Shown in pieces: positions 1 to 11,200 of a stretch of 59,147 nt of DNA. This DNA is from an uncultured Micrococcales bacterium. Lineage in GTDB: Bacteria; Actinomycetota; Actinomycetes; Actinomycetales; Microbacteriaceae. The notes below the pieces were generated by a model. The model had not been told where the DNA came from and ran no database searches. It worked only from the letters and a program-made list of their open reading frames with translations. The position numbers and the translations under genes were made by a program. The stretch is from assembly GCA_903935175.1 (NCBI GenBank), contig CAIZQQ010000044.1, forward strand, positions 1-59,147. The letters are read 5' to 3'. How positions within the stretch are numbered: position 1 is the stretch's first letter; the number at the start of each line of letters is the position of its first letter.

Positions 1-1
1 G

Positions 2-1396
2 CAGATAACTTACCTTTTGTTCGTTCGCCGGCTTGATGACATTCAGACGCTCAAAGAAAACAAAGCCAACACCCTTCGTCAGCCGGTCGAAGACCCAATT
101 TTCAACTCGAACCAAGCCAACCTGCGATGGGGAACCTTCAAAAACTTTGACTCGCAGCGCATGTTCAATGTTGTCAAGGATGAAGTCTTCCCATTTCTGA
201 AGGAATACGCCGCCCAAATGGACGGTGACGGAACAACTTATTCTGAGCAGCTCAAAGACGCGCTCTTCAACATCCCTACCCCCGCGCTCTTGAGCAAGGT
301 AGTGGAACTTCTCGCTGACATTCCAATGGCTGATCGAGACACAAACGGCGATCTATATGAGTATTTGCTTTCCAAGCTCGCGACAGCAGGCGTGAACGGT
401 CAGTACCGAACCCCGCGCCATATCATCGACCTCTTGGTTCACTTAGTAGCACCTAAGCCAAATGATGAAATTTGCGACCCGGCCGTCGGAACCGCCGGCT
501 TCCTGGTTGCAGCCAGCGAATACATCCGCCGCGAACACCCTCAAGCACTGACCGATGAGGCACAACGAAAGCATTTCCATCGTTCCATGTTCCACGGGTA
601 CGACAACGACCAAACCATGGTTCGCATTGGCGCAATGAACCTTTTGCTTCACGGTATTGAACAACCAGATCTAATTCGCCAAGATTCTTTAGCCGAACCT
701 CTGCCTGACACCCGAGGCCTTGACTCTGACCGATTCAGTTTGATCTTGGCAAACCCTCCATTTTCGGGTTCTTTGGATAGCGAAACAGTTTCTGCAGACT
801 TGCAAAGAATCGTTCAGACAAAAAAGACAGAACTTTTGTTCCTTGCTGCGATTGTGAAACTTCTGAAAGTCGGTGGCCGCGCAGCAGTTATTGTCCCCGA
901 TGGCGTGCTCTTCGGCGCGTCGAAGGCACACCAACGCCTAAGAAAATTGCTTGTAGATGAGCACAAATTGGACGCAGTAATCAACTTGCCTACCGGGGTA
1001 TTTCGGCCATACGCAGGTGTATCTACGTCAATTCTCCTCTTCACCAAGACAAATTCTGGCGGTACTGATCGCGTCTGGTTCTACAACCTTGAATCCGATG
1101 GATTCTCTTTGGACGATAAAAGGCTTCCAATTGAGGCAGATGAAATTCCGGATTTGAAAAATAAATGGGCAAAAAGTAAGGACCCTTCTAATTCCACATC
1201 GAGAACTGAAAAAAGCTTTTTTGTCCCTGTCGATGAAATTCAAGGCGCGAAGTATGATCTTTCCTTTAGCCGCTACCAAGAAGTAATCCATGAGGAACTG
1301 GAACACAGAATTCCTAATTTGATTTTGGAAGACCTTGCAAAAGTTGAGTCCCAGATTTCACTAGAAACCGAAGCTTTGAGAGCACTATTCAAATGA
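2..1396 (+). CDS. hsdM: Type I restriction-modification system, DNA methyltransferase (M) subunit; 5' end truncated by window edge
   Basis: Frame is open to base 2 (..QITYLLFVRRLDDIQTL), so the listed start at 17 is probably internal. DPAVGTAGFL and NPPF methyltransferase motifs. Confidence 0.95.
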   Translation, partial: QITYLLFVRRLDDIQTLKENKANTLRQPVEDPIFNSNQANLRWGTFKNFDSQRMFNVVKDEVFPFLKEYAAQMDGDGTTYSEQLKDALFNIPTPALLSKVVELLADIPMADRDTNGDLYEYLLSKLATAGVNGQYRTPRHIIDLLVHLVAPKPNDEICDPAVGTAGFLVAASEYIRREHPQALTDEAQRKHFHRSMFHGYDNDQTMVRIGAMNLLLHGIEQPDLIRQDSLAEPLPDTRGLDSDRFSLILANPPFSGSLDSETVSADLQRIVQTKKTELLFLAAIVKLLKVGGRAAVIVPDGVLFGASKAHQRLRKLLVDEHKLDAVINLPTGVFRPYAGVSTSILLFTKTNSGGTDRVWFYNLESDGFSLDDKRLPIEADEIPDLKNKWAKSKDPSNSTSRTEKSFFVPVDEIQGAKYDLSFSRYQEVIHEELEHRIPNLILEDLAKVESQISLETEALRALFK

Positions 1397-2529
1397 AAAG
1401 AGTGAAGCTCGGCAGTCTTGTCGATGTAATTCGCTCACCCTTACCCAAACTTGGCCATGGTGAGCTAAGTTATGTTGCTACCGGGGATGTCGGCGAACAT
1501 GAAATCACGGGAATTCAACTGCATCAATATGGAGAACAGCCTTCACGAGCCAACCTCAAATGCCAACCTGGAGACATAATCCTGGCGCGGATGGCCAACA
1601 CAACCAAAGTTTTAGTAATCGATGATTTCAATGCAGCCTATGTCTACTCCACTGGGTTTGCGGCCTTACGGATAAAGAGCGATCAAATCACAGTCGATTT
1701 TCTCGCCCACTTACTCCGAAGCAGTGAATTTCAAAGGCAAAAAGATCAAGCGTCCACAGGGGCGACTCAAAAGGCAATTCTGGATGACGCCTTGCTCCAG
1801 CTGGAAGTTTCTGTTCCCGAGCTTGATTTTCAGCGTAAATTTGCGGAAGCCCTAGACAACTGCAGAAGACAACTTGTTGCTCGATGCGGACAGCTGGAAG
1901 TGCTTGCCGAAATGAGAAAATCACTCTTCCAGGAGGCAAAGTCGCAATCGATGCAGAGCGAAATAGTTTCTCAAGTGGCATCAGTTTGGGACTGTTCACA
2001 TTCAACGCCGAAGTGGACGAATGCTGGGCAAATTTGTTTGCGAACTCCAAACCTTGGTAAAGGCGATTGGGTTTGGGACGACAAGCGCTACGTGAGTGAA
2101 GAGGATTTCACGAACCGAAGTAAAGGCGGAGCAGCGCAACCAGGAGACATAATCCTAAGCCGCGAGGGAACTATAGGAATCGCTGCCATAGTCGAAGAGG
2201 GAATGATGGTTTGCATGGGCCAAAGACTTGTGCAAGTTCGAGCAAATACATCAATAATCCTTCCCGAGTACTTGTTGGCGCACCTTCTTGACGTTTTGCG
2301 ACCAGAGGTGATTTCCAAAGTGATGGTTGGTTCCACTGCTCAGCATTTGAATGTTTCGGACTTGAAAAACCTTCCAGTCCCGATAATCGAAATTGGTAAA
2401 CAACTTGAGTTCAGCGAGAAGTGGAACATCGTCAAAGCTTTGATGGATGAAGAAAAGAAATCACTCGATCTCATACAGGAACTCAAAATGTCTCTCCAGC
2501 GACAGGCATTTGGTCGTGACCATGAGTAA
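1393..2529 (+). CDS. hsdS: Type I restriction-modification specificity (S) subunit
   Basis: 4-nt overlap with hsdM; two target-recognition-like halves (..PGDIILARM.. and ..PGDIILSREGTIG..). Confidence 0.93.
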   Translation: MKRVKLGSLVDVIRSPLPKLGHGELSYVATGDVGEHEITGIQLHQYGEQPSRANLKCQPGDIILARMANTTKVLVIDDFNAAYVYSTGFAALRIKSDQITVDFLAHLLRSSEFQRQKDQASTGATQKAILDDALLQLEVSVPELDFQRKFAEALDNCRRQLVARCGQLEVLAEMRKSLFQEAKSQSMQSEIVSQVASVWDCSHSTPKWTNAGQICLRTPNLGKGDWVWDDKRYVSEEDFTNRSKGGAAQPGDIILSREGTIGIAAIVEEGMMVCMGQRLVQVRANTSIILPEYLLAHLLDVLRPEVISKVMVGSTAQHLNVSDLKNLPVPIIEIGKQLEFSEKWNIVKALMDEEKKSLDLIQELKMSLQRQAFGRDHE

Positions 2530-5500
2530 CTTCAGCTTCATCGCAAACGAGTGGCCCGAGGTCTTTGAAGAGTGCTCTCTTGCTGAGACTTACCTTTCGA
2601 ATGATCCTCGCTCGGCCTGTATCTACGGACGTCGGGTTGCTGAGATGCTCGTTCAGTACATTTACGAAGTTTCCGGTTTGCCCGAGTCGTACGTTTCTGA
2701 CCTGGCGGCTCGGGTAAACGACCCAGCTTTCAAGAACCTCACTGGGCACAGCATCACCTACCGGTTGAATGCTATCCGCAAGGTTGGTAACACCGCAGCG
2801 CACGGCACTGGAACAGTGAGTTTGGAAACGGCGACGCAAGTTCTGCGAGACCTCCACACCGTCGTCAAATGGGCGATGTTCAACTATTCGACAAACCCAG
2901 GCGCTGTACCTTCGAATTCTGAATTCGACCCAAAGCTCGCAGCAGCGCGAGCCCCATTGTCAAAGACTGAAGTCACTGCACTTTTGCAGAAGTTCGAAGA
3001 CCAGGATGCTACACACGCCGCTGCAATTCGTCAAAAAGACCAGGCAATCGCTGAGCGTGACGCCGAACTCGAAGCATTGCGTGCACAGATTGCTGCTGCG
3101 AGAGCCGCTAATGGTTCGACCCTCGAACCTGGAATCGATGAGGCTGCTACTCGCGTCTACATCGACGCCTATCTAAAGGAATCGGGCTGGCCGCTAACTA
3201 ACAATGGCGACCGCGAATTCGAAGTCACCGGTATGCCTAACCAGCAAGGCATCGGTTTTGTTGATTATGTACTTTGGGGGGCGGATGGCCTTCCCCTTGC
3301 TGTTGTTGAGGCGAAGCGCACGAGCAGAAGCGCACAGGAAGGCCAACACCAGGCAAAGCTTTACGCGGACTGCTTGGAAGCAATGTTCAACCGCCGCCCG
3401 GTGATTTACTACTCGAATGGTTACGAAACCTGGATCTGGGACGACGCCAATGGCTATCCGCCTCGCGAGGTTGCCGGTTACTGCACGTCTGAAGAGCTCG
3501 AACTTCTCATCGCTCGCAGAAATACTCGCGGAGTTCTTTCAGACGTTTCGATCGACGCCACTATTGTTGAACGGCCTTACCAGCACCGAGCAATCCGTGC
3601 AGTAGGTGACGCTTTTGAGCGGAAGCAGCGCGAGGCGCTGTTGGTTATGGCAACCGGTGCCGGAAAGACGAGAACCGTCGTCGCTCTCGTCGACCAGTTA
3701 ATGAAGGCCAACTGGGCTAAGCGAGTTCTTTTCTTGGCAGACCGACTCGAACTGGTCAAACAGGGAGGAAATGCGTTCAAAGCATTCCTGCCTCATGAAA
3801 CTACTGTGAACTTACAAAACGAACGCAATTCCAATGGACGCGTTTATGTTGCGACATACCCGACCATGATGGGGCTCATCAATGAGTTGGACCAGAACGG
3901 AGAACGCCGATTCGGACCTGGCTATTTTGATCTCGTTGTGATTGATGAAGCACACCGATCTGTTTACGCGAAGTACGGCGCCATTTTTGAATACTTCGAC
4001 AGCATGCTTCTAGGGCTCACGGCGACGCCAAAAGACGAGGTAGACCACAACACCTATCGCTTGTTCAACCTCGAGGATGGTGTACCGACAGACGCCTACT
4101 CCTTGGACGAAGCGGTTGCCGATGGTTATCTCGTTCCGCCTAAGGCTGTTGCGGTTGGCACCACTTTCCTTCGTCAGGGAATCAAATACGACGACCTGAC
4201 CGAAGAAGAACAGGACCAGTGGGATTCACTGGAATGGGGCGAAGACGGGGCTCCCACTGAAGTTGGTGCTGCTGAAATCAACCAGTTCCTCTTCAACGAA
4301 GACACCGTTGACAAAGTCCTCGGCACGTTGATGTCTGATGGCTACAAGGTGGCAAGTGGTGACCGAATCGGTAAGACCATCATCTTCGCTAAGAGTCAGC
4401 AGCATGCGGAGTTTATTGAGAAACGTTTCAACATTGGATGGCCGGAGTTCGGTGGCGAGCTTGCGCGCGTCATCACCTACCAGGCCTCCTATGTCGCCGA
4501 CCTCATCGATAAGTTCAAGCAACCAGAGCAAGCGCCGCACATCGCGATTTCAGTGGACATGCTGGACACCGGCATTGATGTGCCAGAAGTTGTGAACTTG
4601 GTGTTCTTCAAGCCAGTGCGTTCAAAATCAAAGTTCTGGCAAATGATTGGACGAGGCACACGCCTTTGCAAGGACATCTTTGGGCCTGGTCAGGACAAGA
4701 AAGACTTCTTAGTCTTCGATTTCTGCGGAAACCTGGAATACTTCAGCCAAGATTTGCCAGGGTCTGCCGGTTCAATCCAGAAACCCTTGAGCCAGAGGAT
4801 CTTCGAAGCGCGCGTTGCCCTGACCGCAGCGTTGGACGTTCTCAATACTGAAGGTGAACCAAGCATCAAAGACCTTCGCGATGCGACGGCAGACACCCTT
4901 CGTCAATTCGTTCAAGGCATCAATCTAGAAAACGTCTTGGTTAGGCCGCACCTGCGCGCGATTGAAGGTCTCAAGAAGCCCGAGATTTGGACGGCACTCG
5001 GAGAAACGCAAGTCGCGCAGCTTGTTGAAGTTTCTGGGCTACCAAGTGCCGCGCAAGACAACGATGAAGATGCCAAGCGCTTCGACATGCTGATCCTGAC
5101 CAGACAACTGGCTCAACTCAATGGTGATGAAGGTTCTGGCGATAAAACTCGCCTCACAATCCAGCGTATTGCCCAGAACCTACTCACCAAGCTGAACATA
5201 CCAGCCGTTGCCGAACGCGCTGAGTTACTTGAAGCACTCGCGAGCGAAGAATGGTGGATCGACGTTTCGCTTCCAATGCTCGAACACGCGCGCAAGCGAA
5301 TACGCGGGTTACTCCGCTTCGCTGACAAAAACACTCGAGTGCCCGTCTATACAGACTTTGAAGATACATTCACTGGCTCAAAGATCATTGACCTTCCAGG
5401 CGTTACCCCAGGGACTAACTTCGAACGCTTCAAGCAAAAAGCCGAGGCTTACCTCCGTGCTCACGAAGATAACCTCTCACTGCAAAAACTTCGCCGAGGA

Positions 5501-5893
5501 AAGTCGCTAACTCAATCTGACTTGGACGAGCTTGGCCGCATGCTTGAAGAGTCTGGTGCCGCTCAGTCGGAAATAGAACTTGCCGAGTCATCAGCTGGGA
5601 GCCTTGGACGATTCATCCGCTCGTTGGTTGGGCTGGAACGCAGCGCTGTCGAAGAAGCATTCGCCGGATTGCTCAATCGACAGACCTTTGGTGTGAACCA
5701 AATTAGGTTTATTGAACTAGTTGTCGATGAACTAACTCGTAACGGCTCTATGGACCCTGGACGCCTTTACGAGTCGCCATTCACGGACTACTCACCGGCA
5801 GGACCTGACCAGATCTTCGAGGGCTCGGACGTTCGCCTGATTGTTGACCTGGTAACGACGGTCAATGAGTCAGCCGACAGCGCTGCAGCCTGA
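2522..5893 (+). CDS. hsdR: Type I restriction endonuclease (R) subunit, DEAD/DEAH helicase
   Basis: Likely start MSNFSFIANEW at 2522, overlapping the hsdS stop. ATGAGKTRT Walker A, DEAH box, MIGRGTRLC motif VI, HSDR_N-like nuclease region (VVEAKRT). Confidence 0.95.
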   Translation: MSNFSFIANEWPEVFEECSLAETYLSNDPRSACIYGRRVAEMLVQYIYEVSGLPESYVSDLAARVNDPAFKNLTGHSITYRLNAIRKVGNTAAHGTGTVSLETATQVLRDLHTVVKWAMFNYSTNPGAVPSNSEFDPKLAAARAPLSKTEVTALLQKFEDQDATHAAAIRQKDQAIAERDAELEALRAQIAAARAANGSTLEPGIDEAATRVYIDAYLKESGWPLTNNGDREFEVTGMPNQQGIGFVDYVLWGADGLPLAVVEAKRTSRSAQEGQHQAKLYADCLEAMFNRRPVIYYSNGYETWIWDDANGYPPREVAGYCTSEELELLIARRNTRGVLSDVSIDATIVERPYQHRAIRAVGDAFERKQREALLVMATGAGKTRTVVALVDQLMKANWAKRVLFLADRLELVKQGGNAFKAFLPHETTVNLQNERNSNGRVYVATYPTMMGLINELDQNGERRFGPGYFDLVVIDEAHRSVYAKYGAIFEYFDSMLLGLTATPKDEVDHNTYRLFNLEDGVPTDAYSLDEAVADGYLVPPKAVAVGTTFLRQGIKYDDLTEEEQDQWDSLEWGEDGAPTEVGAAEINQFLFNEDTVDKVLGTLMSDGYKVASGDRIGKTIIFAKSQQHAEFIEKRFNIGWPEFGGELARVITYQASYVADLIDKFKQPEQAPHIAISVDMLDTGIDVPEVVNLVFFKPVRSKSKFWQMIGRGTRLCKDIFGPGQDKKDFLVFDFCGNLEYFSQDLPGSAGSIQKPLSQRIFEARVALTAALDVLNTEGEPSIKDLRDATADTLRQFVQGINLENVLVRPHLRAIEGLKKPEIWTALGETQVAQLVEVSGLPSAAQDNDEDAKRFDMLILTRQLAQLNGDEGSGDKTRLTIQRIAQNLLTKLNIPAVAERAELLEALASEEWWIDVSLPMLEHARKRIRGLLRFADKNTRVPVYTDFEDTFTGSKIIDLPGVTPGTNFERFKQKAEAYLRAHEDNLSLQKLRRGKSLTQSDLDELGRMLEESGAAQSEIELAESSAGSLGRFIRSLVGLERSAVEEAFAGLLNRQTFGVNQIRFIELVVDELTRNGSMDPGRLYESPFTDYSPAGPDQIFEGSDVRLIVDLVTTVNESADSAAA

Positions 5894-5952
5894 TTTGCTT
5901 GTCTAGATAACGAAAGTTTTCGGCGCAATGAGTGCCCAATTGGGAGGGTCGC

Positions 5953-6219
5953 TCAACCCCACATGTTTTCTAGTTCCCGATTAATAGCGCCAAACCACTG
6001 ACTGGCACTCTTGAAATTTGTCTCTCTCAGAGCTCCTAGTGCAACTCCAGCGACAATGTATGTCGACAGGGCAAAAAGTGAATCGATGTAGTCAGAGTTC
6101 AAGTGATGGAGAACCTCTTTTAGCGAAGGTTTGTTGGAGTCGCTGATCCACACGTGCGCTATGGCATCTCTGTTATTCCAGATCTCGGCTCTCGCTGACC
6201 ACATCCGCAAGTCACTCAA
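5953..6219 (-). CDS. small hypothetical protein
   Basis: 88-aa ORF, TTG start with AAGG a few nt upstream; sits between hsdR and the drm operon. Confidence 0.35.
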   Translation of the reverse strand: MSDLRMWSARAEIWNNRDAIAHVWISDSNKPSLKEVLHHLNSDYIDSLFALSTYIVAGVALGALRETNFKSASQWFGAINRELENMWG

Positions 6220-6343
6220 GCAGCCTTTTTCAGTTAATTTTTTGGAGATCCCCGTCTACATAGGCTAGCCAACACCTACAAAAAGTAGGTGATGGAAAGA
6301 AGCTACATTAAATGCAGGGTCGCTCCCGCATTTCGTCCAAGGT

Positions 6344-8236
6344 CTAGCTTTCGAAGAACCCTTTGAAAGAAGCATCCGTCGTTGTGTCACCGACGAGGGT
6401 CGCTCGATCAAGTCCTTGATTGAACTGTTGGCAGGCCGTCTCGGGCAAAAGGCAGCAGTTATGGCAGGCGGCTAGATTTGTGCCAAAAGTTCCTTGCCCA
6501 GCTTTGCCTAGTTCCATGCATACAGGGTCATTAGAGCACCATTGAGCAGCTGTGACGGCACCCTCAAACACCTTCTTCATAGCATCAGGCCGCGACATCT
6601 CAACTAGCCCACCCATGGTCCCATCTGCGTCCGCTGCAGCCGTGTAGATCAGGAGCCCCGCCATGCCCTCACCCACGTAAATTCTTTCCATCAACGATGC
6701 CGCGATGTAACCGCAATCGTTGACAAGTTGCTGAATTAGAAGGTGCGAAATTGTATGAAGGAGTACTCTTCTGGCATCGTTTGGGGCATCAGGATTTGAC
6801 CTGTTTTTATCGATCAGCCTGCTCTCAATAGGTGCTACGCGGCTTTGCACACCTGCCTGGGATTCCCACTCAGCCAATTTTGTTTCATCAAACTCGATGA
6901 AGATACCCTCACCAACATAGCGAACAGCCGGAAGCCAGCGAGATTTTGCACCTGCCCATTTTTTGCTCATGAGCTTTTTTCCTAGTGCGAGGTCCAAAAT
7001 TCTCGGCATTAGTCTTGAAAATCCGGTCTGTGCAGTAGTTTTCGTCAGCGTAGGTACCGCGTGAATGTTAGCTACTCCCTCAATGTGGTTTGAGTACCCT
7101 ACCTCACGTATCCTAAGAACTTCATGTTCGATTGGAGTTCGAAGAGCCTCCCATTCCCTCATCTCTAGGCTCTTTATGGTCACCTTTTCTTCGTTTACAT
7201 CCGTAACCTGGGAAGAACCAAATCGAATCGCTAAACGCTCAGCGATTTCAGGTCTCTTAAAGTTCTTGAACTCCAAGCCGATCGTGGCGTAGGCAAAAAT
7301 CGCCAGCTCGTCAAAGTCATCCCCCAAGATGAAGTGTTCCGTGGACAACGCTAGATAGTGTTTCTCAATAGCTTCGTCTAACGCATCAACCTTCGGAGTG
7401 ATTTTTGGAATCAATAGAGAACTGACCTGATTCGAGTAATACAAGTTGGTTGCATTTCTAAGAATCAACCTCACTGGGTTTACACAAACTTCGTGATCAT
7501 CGAGCCAAGGCCTAGAACCTGTGCACAAGTACTTGGCACCACCGTCTGTGAGCCGGTTGCTCAAATAGGTGCCACGTTCTTCTTCAGCGTCAGCATCTCC
7601 AGAAGTTGCCTCATTTGTGCCTGCCAGCGTGCGTGTTGCCTTGCATGATTTGCAGGTAACTCTCTGCCCTTTCAGATCACCTGAGCCACTCGATTCAATG
7701 ATCAATGAGTTTTCAGAACACGTTGGAACTATTGTCTTGTGGACCCATTGAAGCCATGGGAACTCGTCGATGTGACCGTCTTCGCAAACAATAATGAAGT
7801 TGACCTGAACAACTCGGCGTTTTTTATTTTCCTTTGATTCGCAATTTGGGCAGTTCGCTAGTTTTTGATCGTCTTTCTTAAGACGAGTCAAAGACCTGCA
7901 GTTGTAACAGAGTGCCCAAGTGGGAAAAACGGATGCAGAAATGTGTTCCGAGTACTCTTTTGTTTTGAAGTCAGCACCTTGTGCTGGCGGGTACGTGAAG
8001 AACTCAACATTGAGGGCTTCTGCAAGGTTGGGATCGACCAGCTTGCACTTGTCGGGGATGTCCTGGACATATCTCATGTCAGGAATACCGTTACTAGAGG
8101 CGGCGATACCGGCCTCGCGTTTATACCAAGAGTCGAGGCCCGGCATAACGACGGAGAGGCCTTCTTTGAGAATCGAAAGAGACCCAGGCCCGGCACCTTG
8201 AATTACAGTGCTTTGCCTTATCGAGTGCTTTGCCAT
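6344..8236 (-). CDS. drmB: DISARM-type DrmB protein (DUF1998 domain)
   Basis: Cys-rich zinc clusters (CYNCRSL, CPNCES, CEDGHIDEFPW) and a DUF1998-like C-terminus (RRVLLHTISHLLIQQLV..CGYIAASLMERIY..GLLIYTAAADADGTMGGL). Start overlaps the drmA stop. Confidence 0.85.
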   Translation of the reverse strand: MAKHSIRQSTVIQGAGPGSLSILKEGLSVVMPGLDSWYKREAGIAASSNGIPDMRYVQDIPDKCKLVDPNLAEALNVEFFTYPPAQGADFKTKEYSEHISASVFPTWALCYNCRSLTRLKKDDQKLANCPNCESKENKKRRVVQVNFIIVCEDGHIDEFPWLQWVHKTIVPTCSENSLIIESSGSGDLKGQRVTCKSCKATRTLAGTNEATSGDADAEEERGTYLSNRLTDGGAKYLCTGSRPWLDDHEVCVNPVRLILRNATNLYYSNQVSSLLIPKITPKVDALDEAIEKHYLALSTEHFILGDDFDELAIFAYATIGLEFKNFKRPEIAERLAIRFGSSQVTDVNEEKVTIKSLEMREWEALRTPIEHEVLRIREVGYSNHIEGVANIHAVPTLTKTTAQTGFSRLMPRILDLALGKKLMSKKWAGAKSRWLPAVRYVGEGIFIEFDETKLAEWESQAGVQSRVAPIESRLIDKNRSNPDAPNDARRVLLHTISHLLIQQLVNDCGYIAASLMERIYVGEGMAGLLIYTAAADADGTMGGLVEMSRPDAMKKVFEGAVTAAQWCSNDPVCMELGKAGQGTFGTNLAACHNCCLLPETACQQFNQGLDRATLVGDTTTDASFKGFFES

Positions 8237-11200
8237 TACTCGTCTCCCTCAAGTTCTGCATAAGGTTTCGCAATACGAATTACGGTCTGGCCATCCACGC
8301 TTCTCATGGACGTCATGACCATTATTGACTTGTCCTTTACGACTGGAGGCTTCAAACTTTCGCGCCTGCCCCTCATAAGCGCCGGAACTACGGTGTCGTC
8401 GTGGAAACCTTCATATTCGACCTTGTATGGGTACGACCAATTTGAAGGGCTGTAAGCCTGCATGTAAGCCTTCAACGACTTGATGTGATGTTCAAAATCA
8501 ATCTGGCTCTGGTCTTGCAAACCTAAGCTTTGCACCCGCTCGCGAAAGACCTCAACACAGGAGTCAAAATGCACCCAGTCGATTGCATCTGGAGAACCAT
8601 TTGAAGGCACGGTCATTCTGTAGAGAGCAATCAGAGCGCCATTCAAACCGTGATTCATCGCTTGAATTGCAAAGGGGGTTACGCTTAGAGGCTCAACCTG
8701 AGCATAGAGAGTCTGATGATAAGACTGGAATCGTTCATACACGCTTCGATCCCTAGCGCGGCCGGTGTTGTAAAGCATGACAACAAGTCCCGGGCCAACT
8801 GAACGAGCTCGCCCGACGCGACCAGAAACCTGGATGTACTGCGAGGTTGTTTTCGGTTGGCTCATGATGGTGAGGAGGCCTAGGCGGGGTACGTCGACAC
8901 CTACTTCCATGATGCTCGAGGCTAGGCATGTATCGTAGCCTTTGACATCCCAACTTGGCTTTGCAAGTCGTTCTAGAGCCCCGGATACTTTGTTTGAATC
9001 GATACGACTTGTTAGTTCCAAGATCTTGTTTGGATACGTTCCCTTATCAACTCCGTCTGGGAAACGTTTGCCAAGTCGAATGCCGCCAATTACATCTCTA
9101 GTAACCGACAGCATCAGTGTCATCGTAGTTCCAAGCTCTTTGAGGCTGTTGAAAAACCAAACAGACGTGCGATAGAAATCCATGGAGGCGTCTTTTTCGT
9201 CGGGAACCATGTTTGGAGCCTGCTTTAAGATCGCCGCGAGCTGGGCCGCAGCATTCTGCGCACTGCCGAAAGTGGCAGGGCTCACGCCTAGGTAAAGACT
9301 GCCCTTTTCTTTTTCTCCAGTTTCTTTGTTGACCATAACCGTAGAGAAAAAAGTTTCATTCGCTCTGTCGATAGCCTGAGGGAACAGCATGACTTTCTCC
9401 CTGCCATACAGACCTCTGACTTGGGCGACAAAATTGCGTGTGGTAGCCGTCGACGCCACAATTTTCGGTCGTACGATTTTTTCGCCTCGAGTGTCGGTAC
9501 ACAATTTCTCAATCACGGGTTCATAGAGCCCGACCATTGAGCCTAGAGGGCCCGAAATCAGGTGCAATTCATCCTGAATAATCAACGCCGGAGGGGGGCC
9601 GATACGTTCTCCGTTCGAGTCGATGTTGAAGATCGACTTAGCCTCCTCTTTCCATGCAAGTTGGGCAAACTTATCTACTGTGCCGAGAATAAAGGTTGGT
9701 TGCTCTTCGTAAACGTCCTCGTCGGTTATCCAAATCGGAAGTGGGTTGTCGACATCGCCGTAGACACAATCTTGATCTGGGCACAGGAAACGAATTGTGG
9801 CTTTTGACCCTGTGTTTGGGACTCGGCTGAAACCTTTCCAGAAACCAGTGCTTTTTGCGCTTCCTTTACGCGGCTGCTCCCACCAACCGAATTTTGCTGC
9901 GCAAATCGGACACTTTGTAAGGATGAAAGGGTTCGGGCTATCCTCTTTGCGGTACTTGGGGTCTTTGAGTTCAGCAAGGCCATCCGCTCGCGAGTTTGGA
10001 GTGGTGTCTCGCCCCAGCCAAACTCCAATCGAAATTGGCTTTTTCCCAAGTTCTGAGGAGTTCATGCTGCGCTTCTGCTCCAAGACCGCGATGAGCCCAG
10101 AACTGCGTTCAAACTGCTGAATGGTTAGAAGTCGAAGGGTGTAGCGCATCAGCACTTCGACGCCCATGTTCTGGTCTGGCTGAGCTGTAAGACGGTTGTA
10201 AAGAATGGTGAAAGCCGCCGCTCCTAAATAAGCTTCAGTTTTACCGCCACCCGTAGGAAAGAAGATTAGATCAACTTCGTCACGCGTTGGGTCTTCTTTA
10301 TTGACCAGACCAGGAATGATGGCGAGCAAGAAAGCGATTTGGAATGGCCGCCAGGAACCATAGCTTCCGGAGGGTTCAGACTTTGCTTCTAGTGCAAACT
10401 GCTCTCCCGGAAGCCAATTCCTGGGTGACCTCTTACCGTTTTTTTGTTGCTCATACATGGCCTCGTTAGCCCACTGAAAAGCCTTGAAAACTTTTTCCTG
10501 TTCTTGATCAGCGAGAAGCTTGAGGCCGTCTCCGATCCTGCTTTTTATGTGCAGCGCCTTCGCCGTTAAGGCATTGACCACGGCAGAATTCTCTGGAGCC
10601 AGGATCATGGATTTCTCGGACTCCTCTTGAATCCACTCGCTGTATGAGTCGACGAACTCAGTCAGTTGACCGATTACAGAAGTGTGGGAATCTTCGGCCA
10701 TCGACTTCATTGAAATGGATGGCAAGTAGTCAAAGTCGAGAACCTCTTGATAAAACTTCGGCAACGCAGCTGTTTCGATACTTCTTAGAGGTTGCCCCGG
10801 CACTTCTTGCCAATGAGCGGAAGTTCCGTGCCCAGTACCGAAGTTCAAAGCATGACGGTACAGGTGATCAAGCTCCTGCTGCTCCATTTGCTCAGAGGCC
10901 CGGGATTGTGTTGGTACTAGATGCCCAACACCGACGACTTCGAAGCGCAAGTGAGACTGAAAAACGTCCTTGTCTTTATCAGATTCACCCAGGTTCTTGG
11001 CCACAAGCGTCGCGATAAGAATTAAGCGCCCGTCTGCTAGCGTGCCTCCTTTGCGTAACCTCAAGTAAACGTTTACGTACTCGCTGGCTGCGCCTTCGAG
11101 CGGTATCTTATGGAGCCGATTAAGGGCAAATTTGGCCGATGTCCATTGCTCTTCAAATGAGCCTGAGATCGCGATTCGCTTCCAAGCTTGCGCCGGTTTG

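Noticed and set aside
443-1306. Minus-strand ORFs inside hsdM
   Set aside because: Antisense shadow ORFs of a clear methyltransferase gene.
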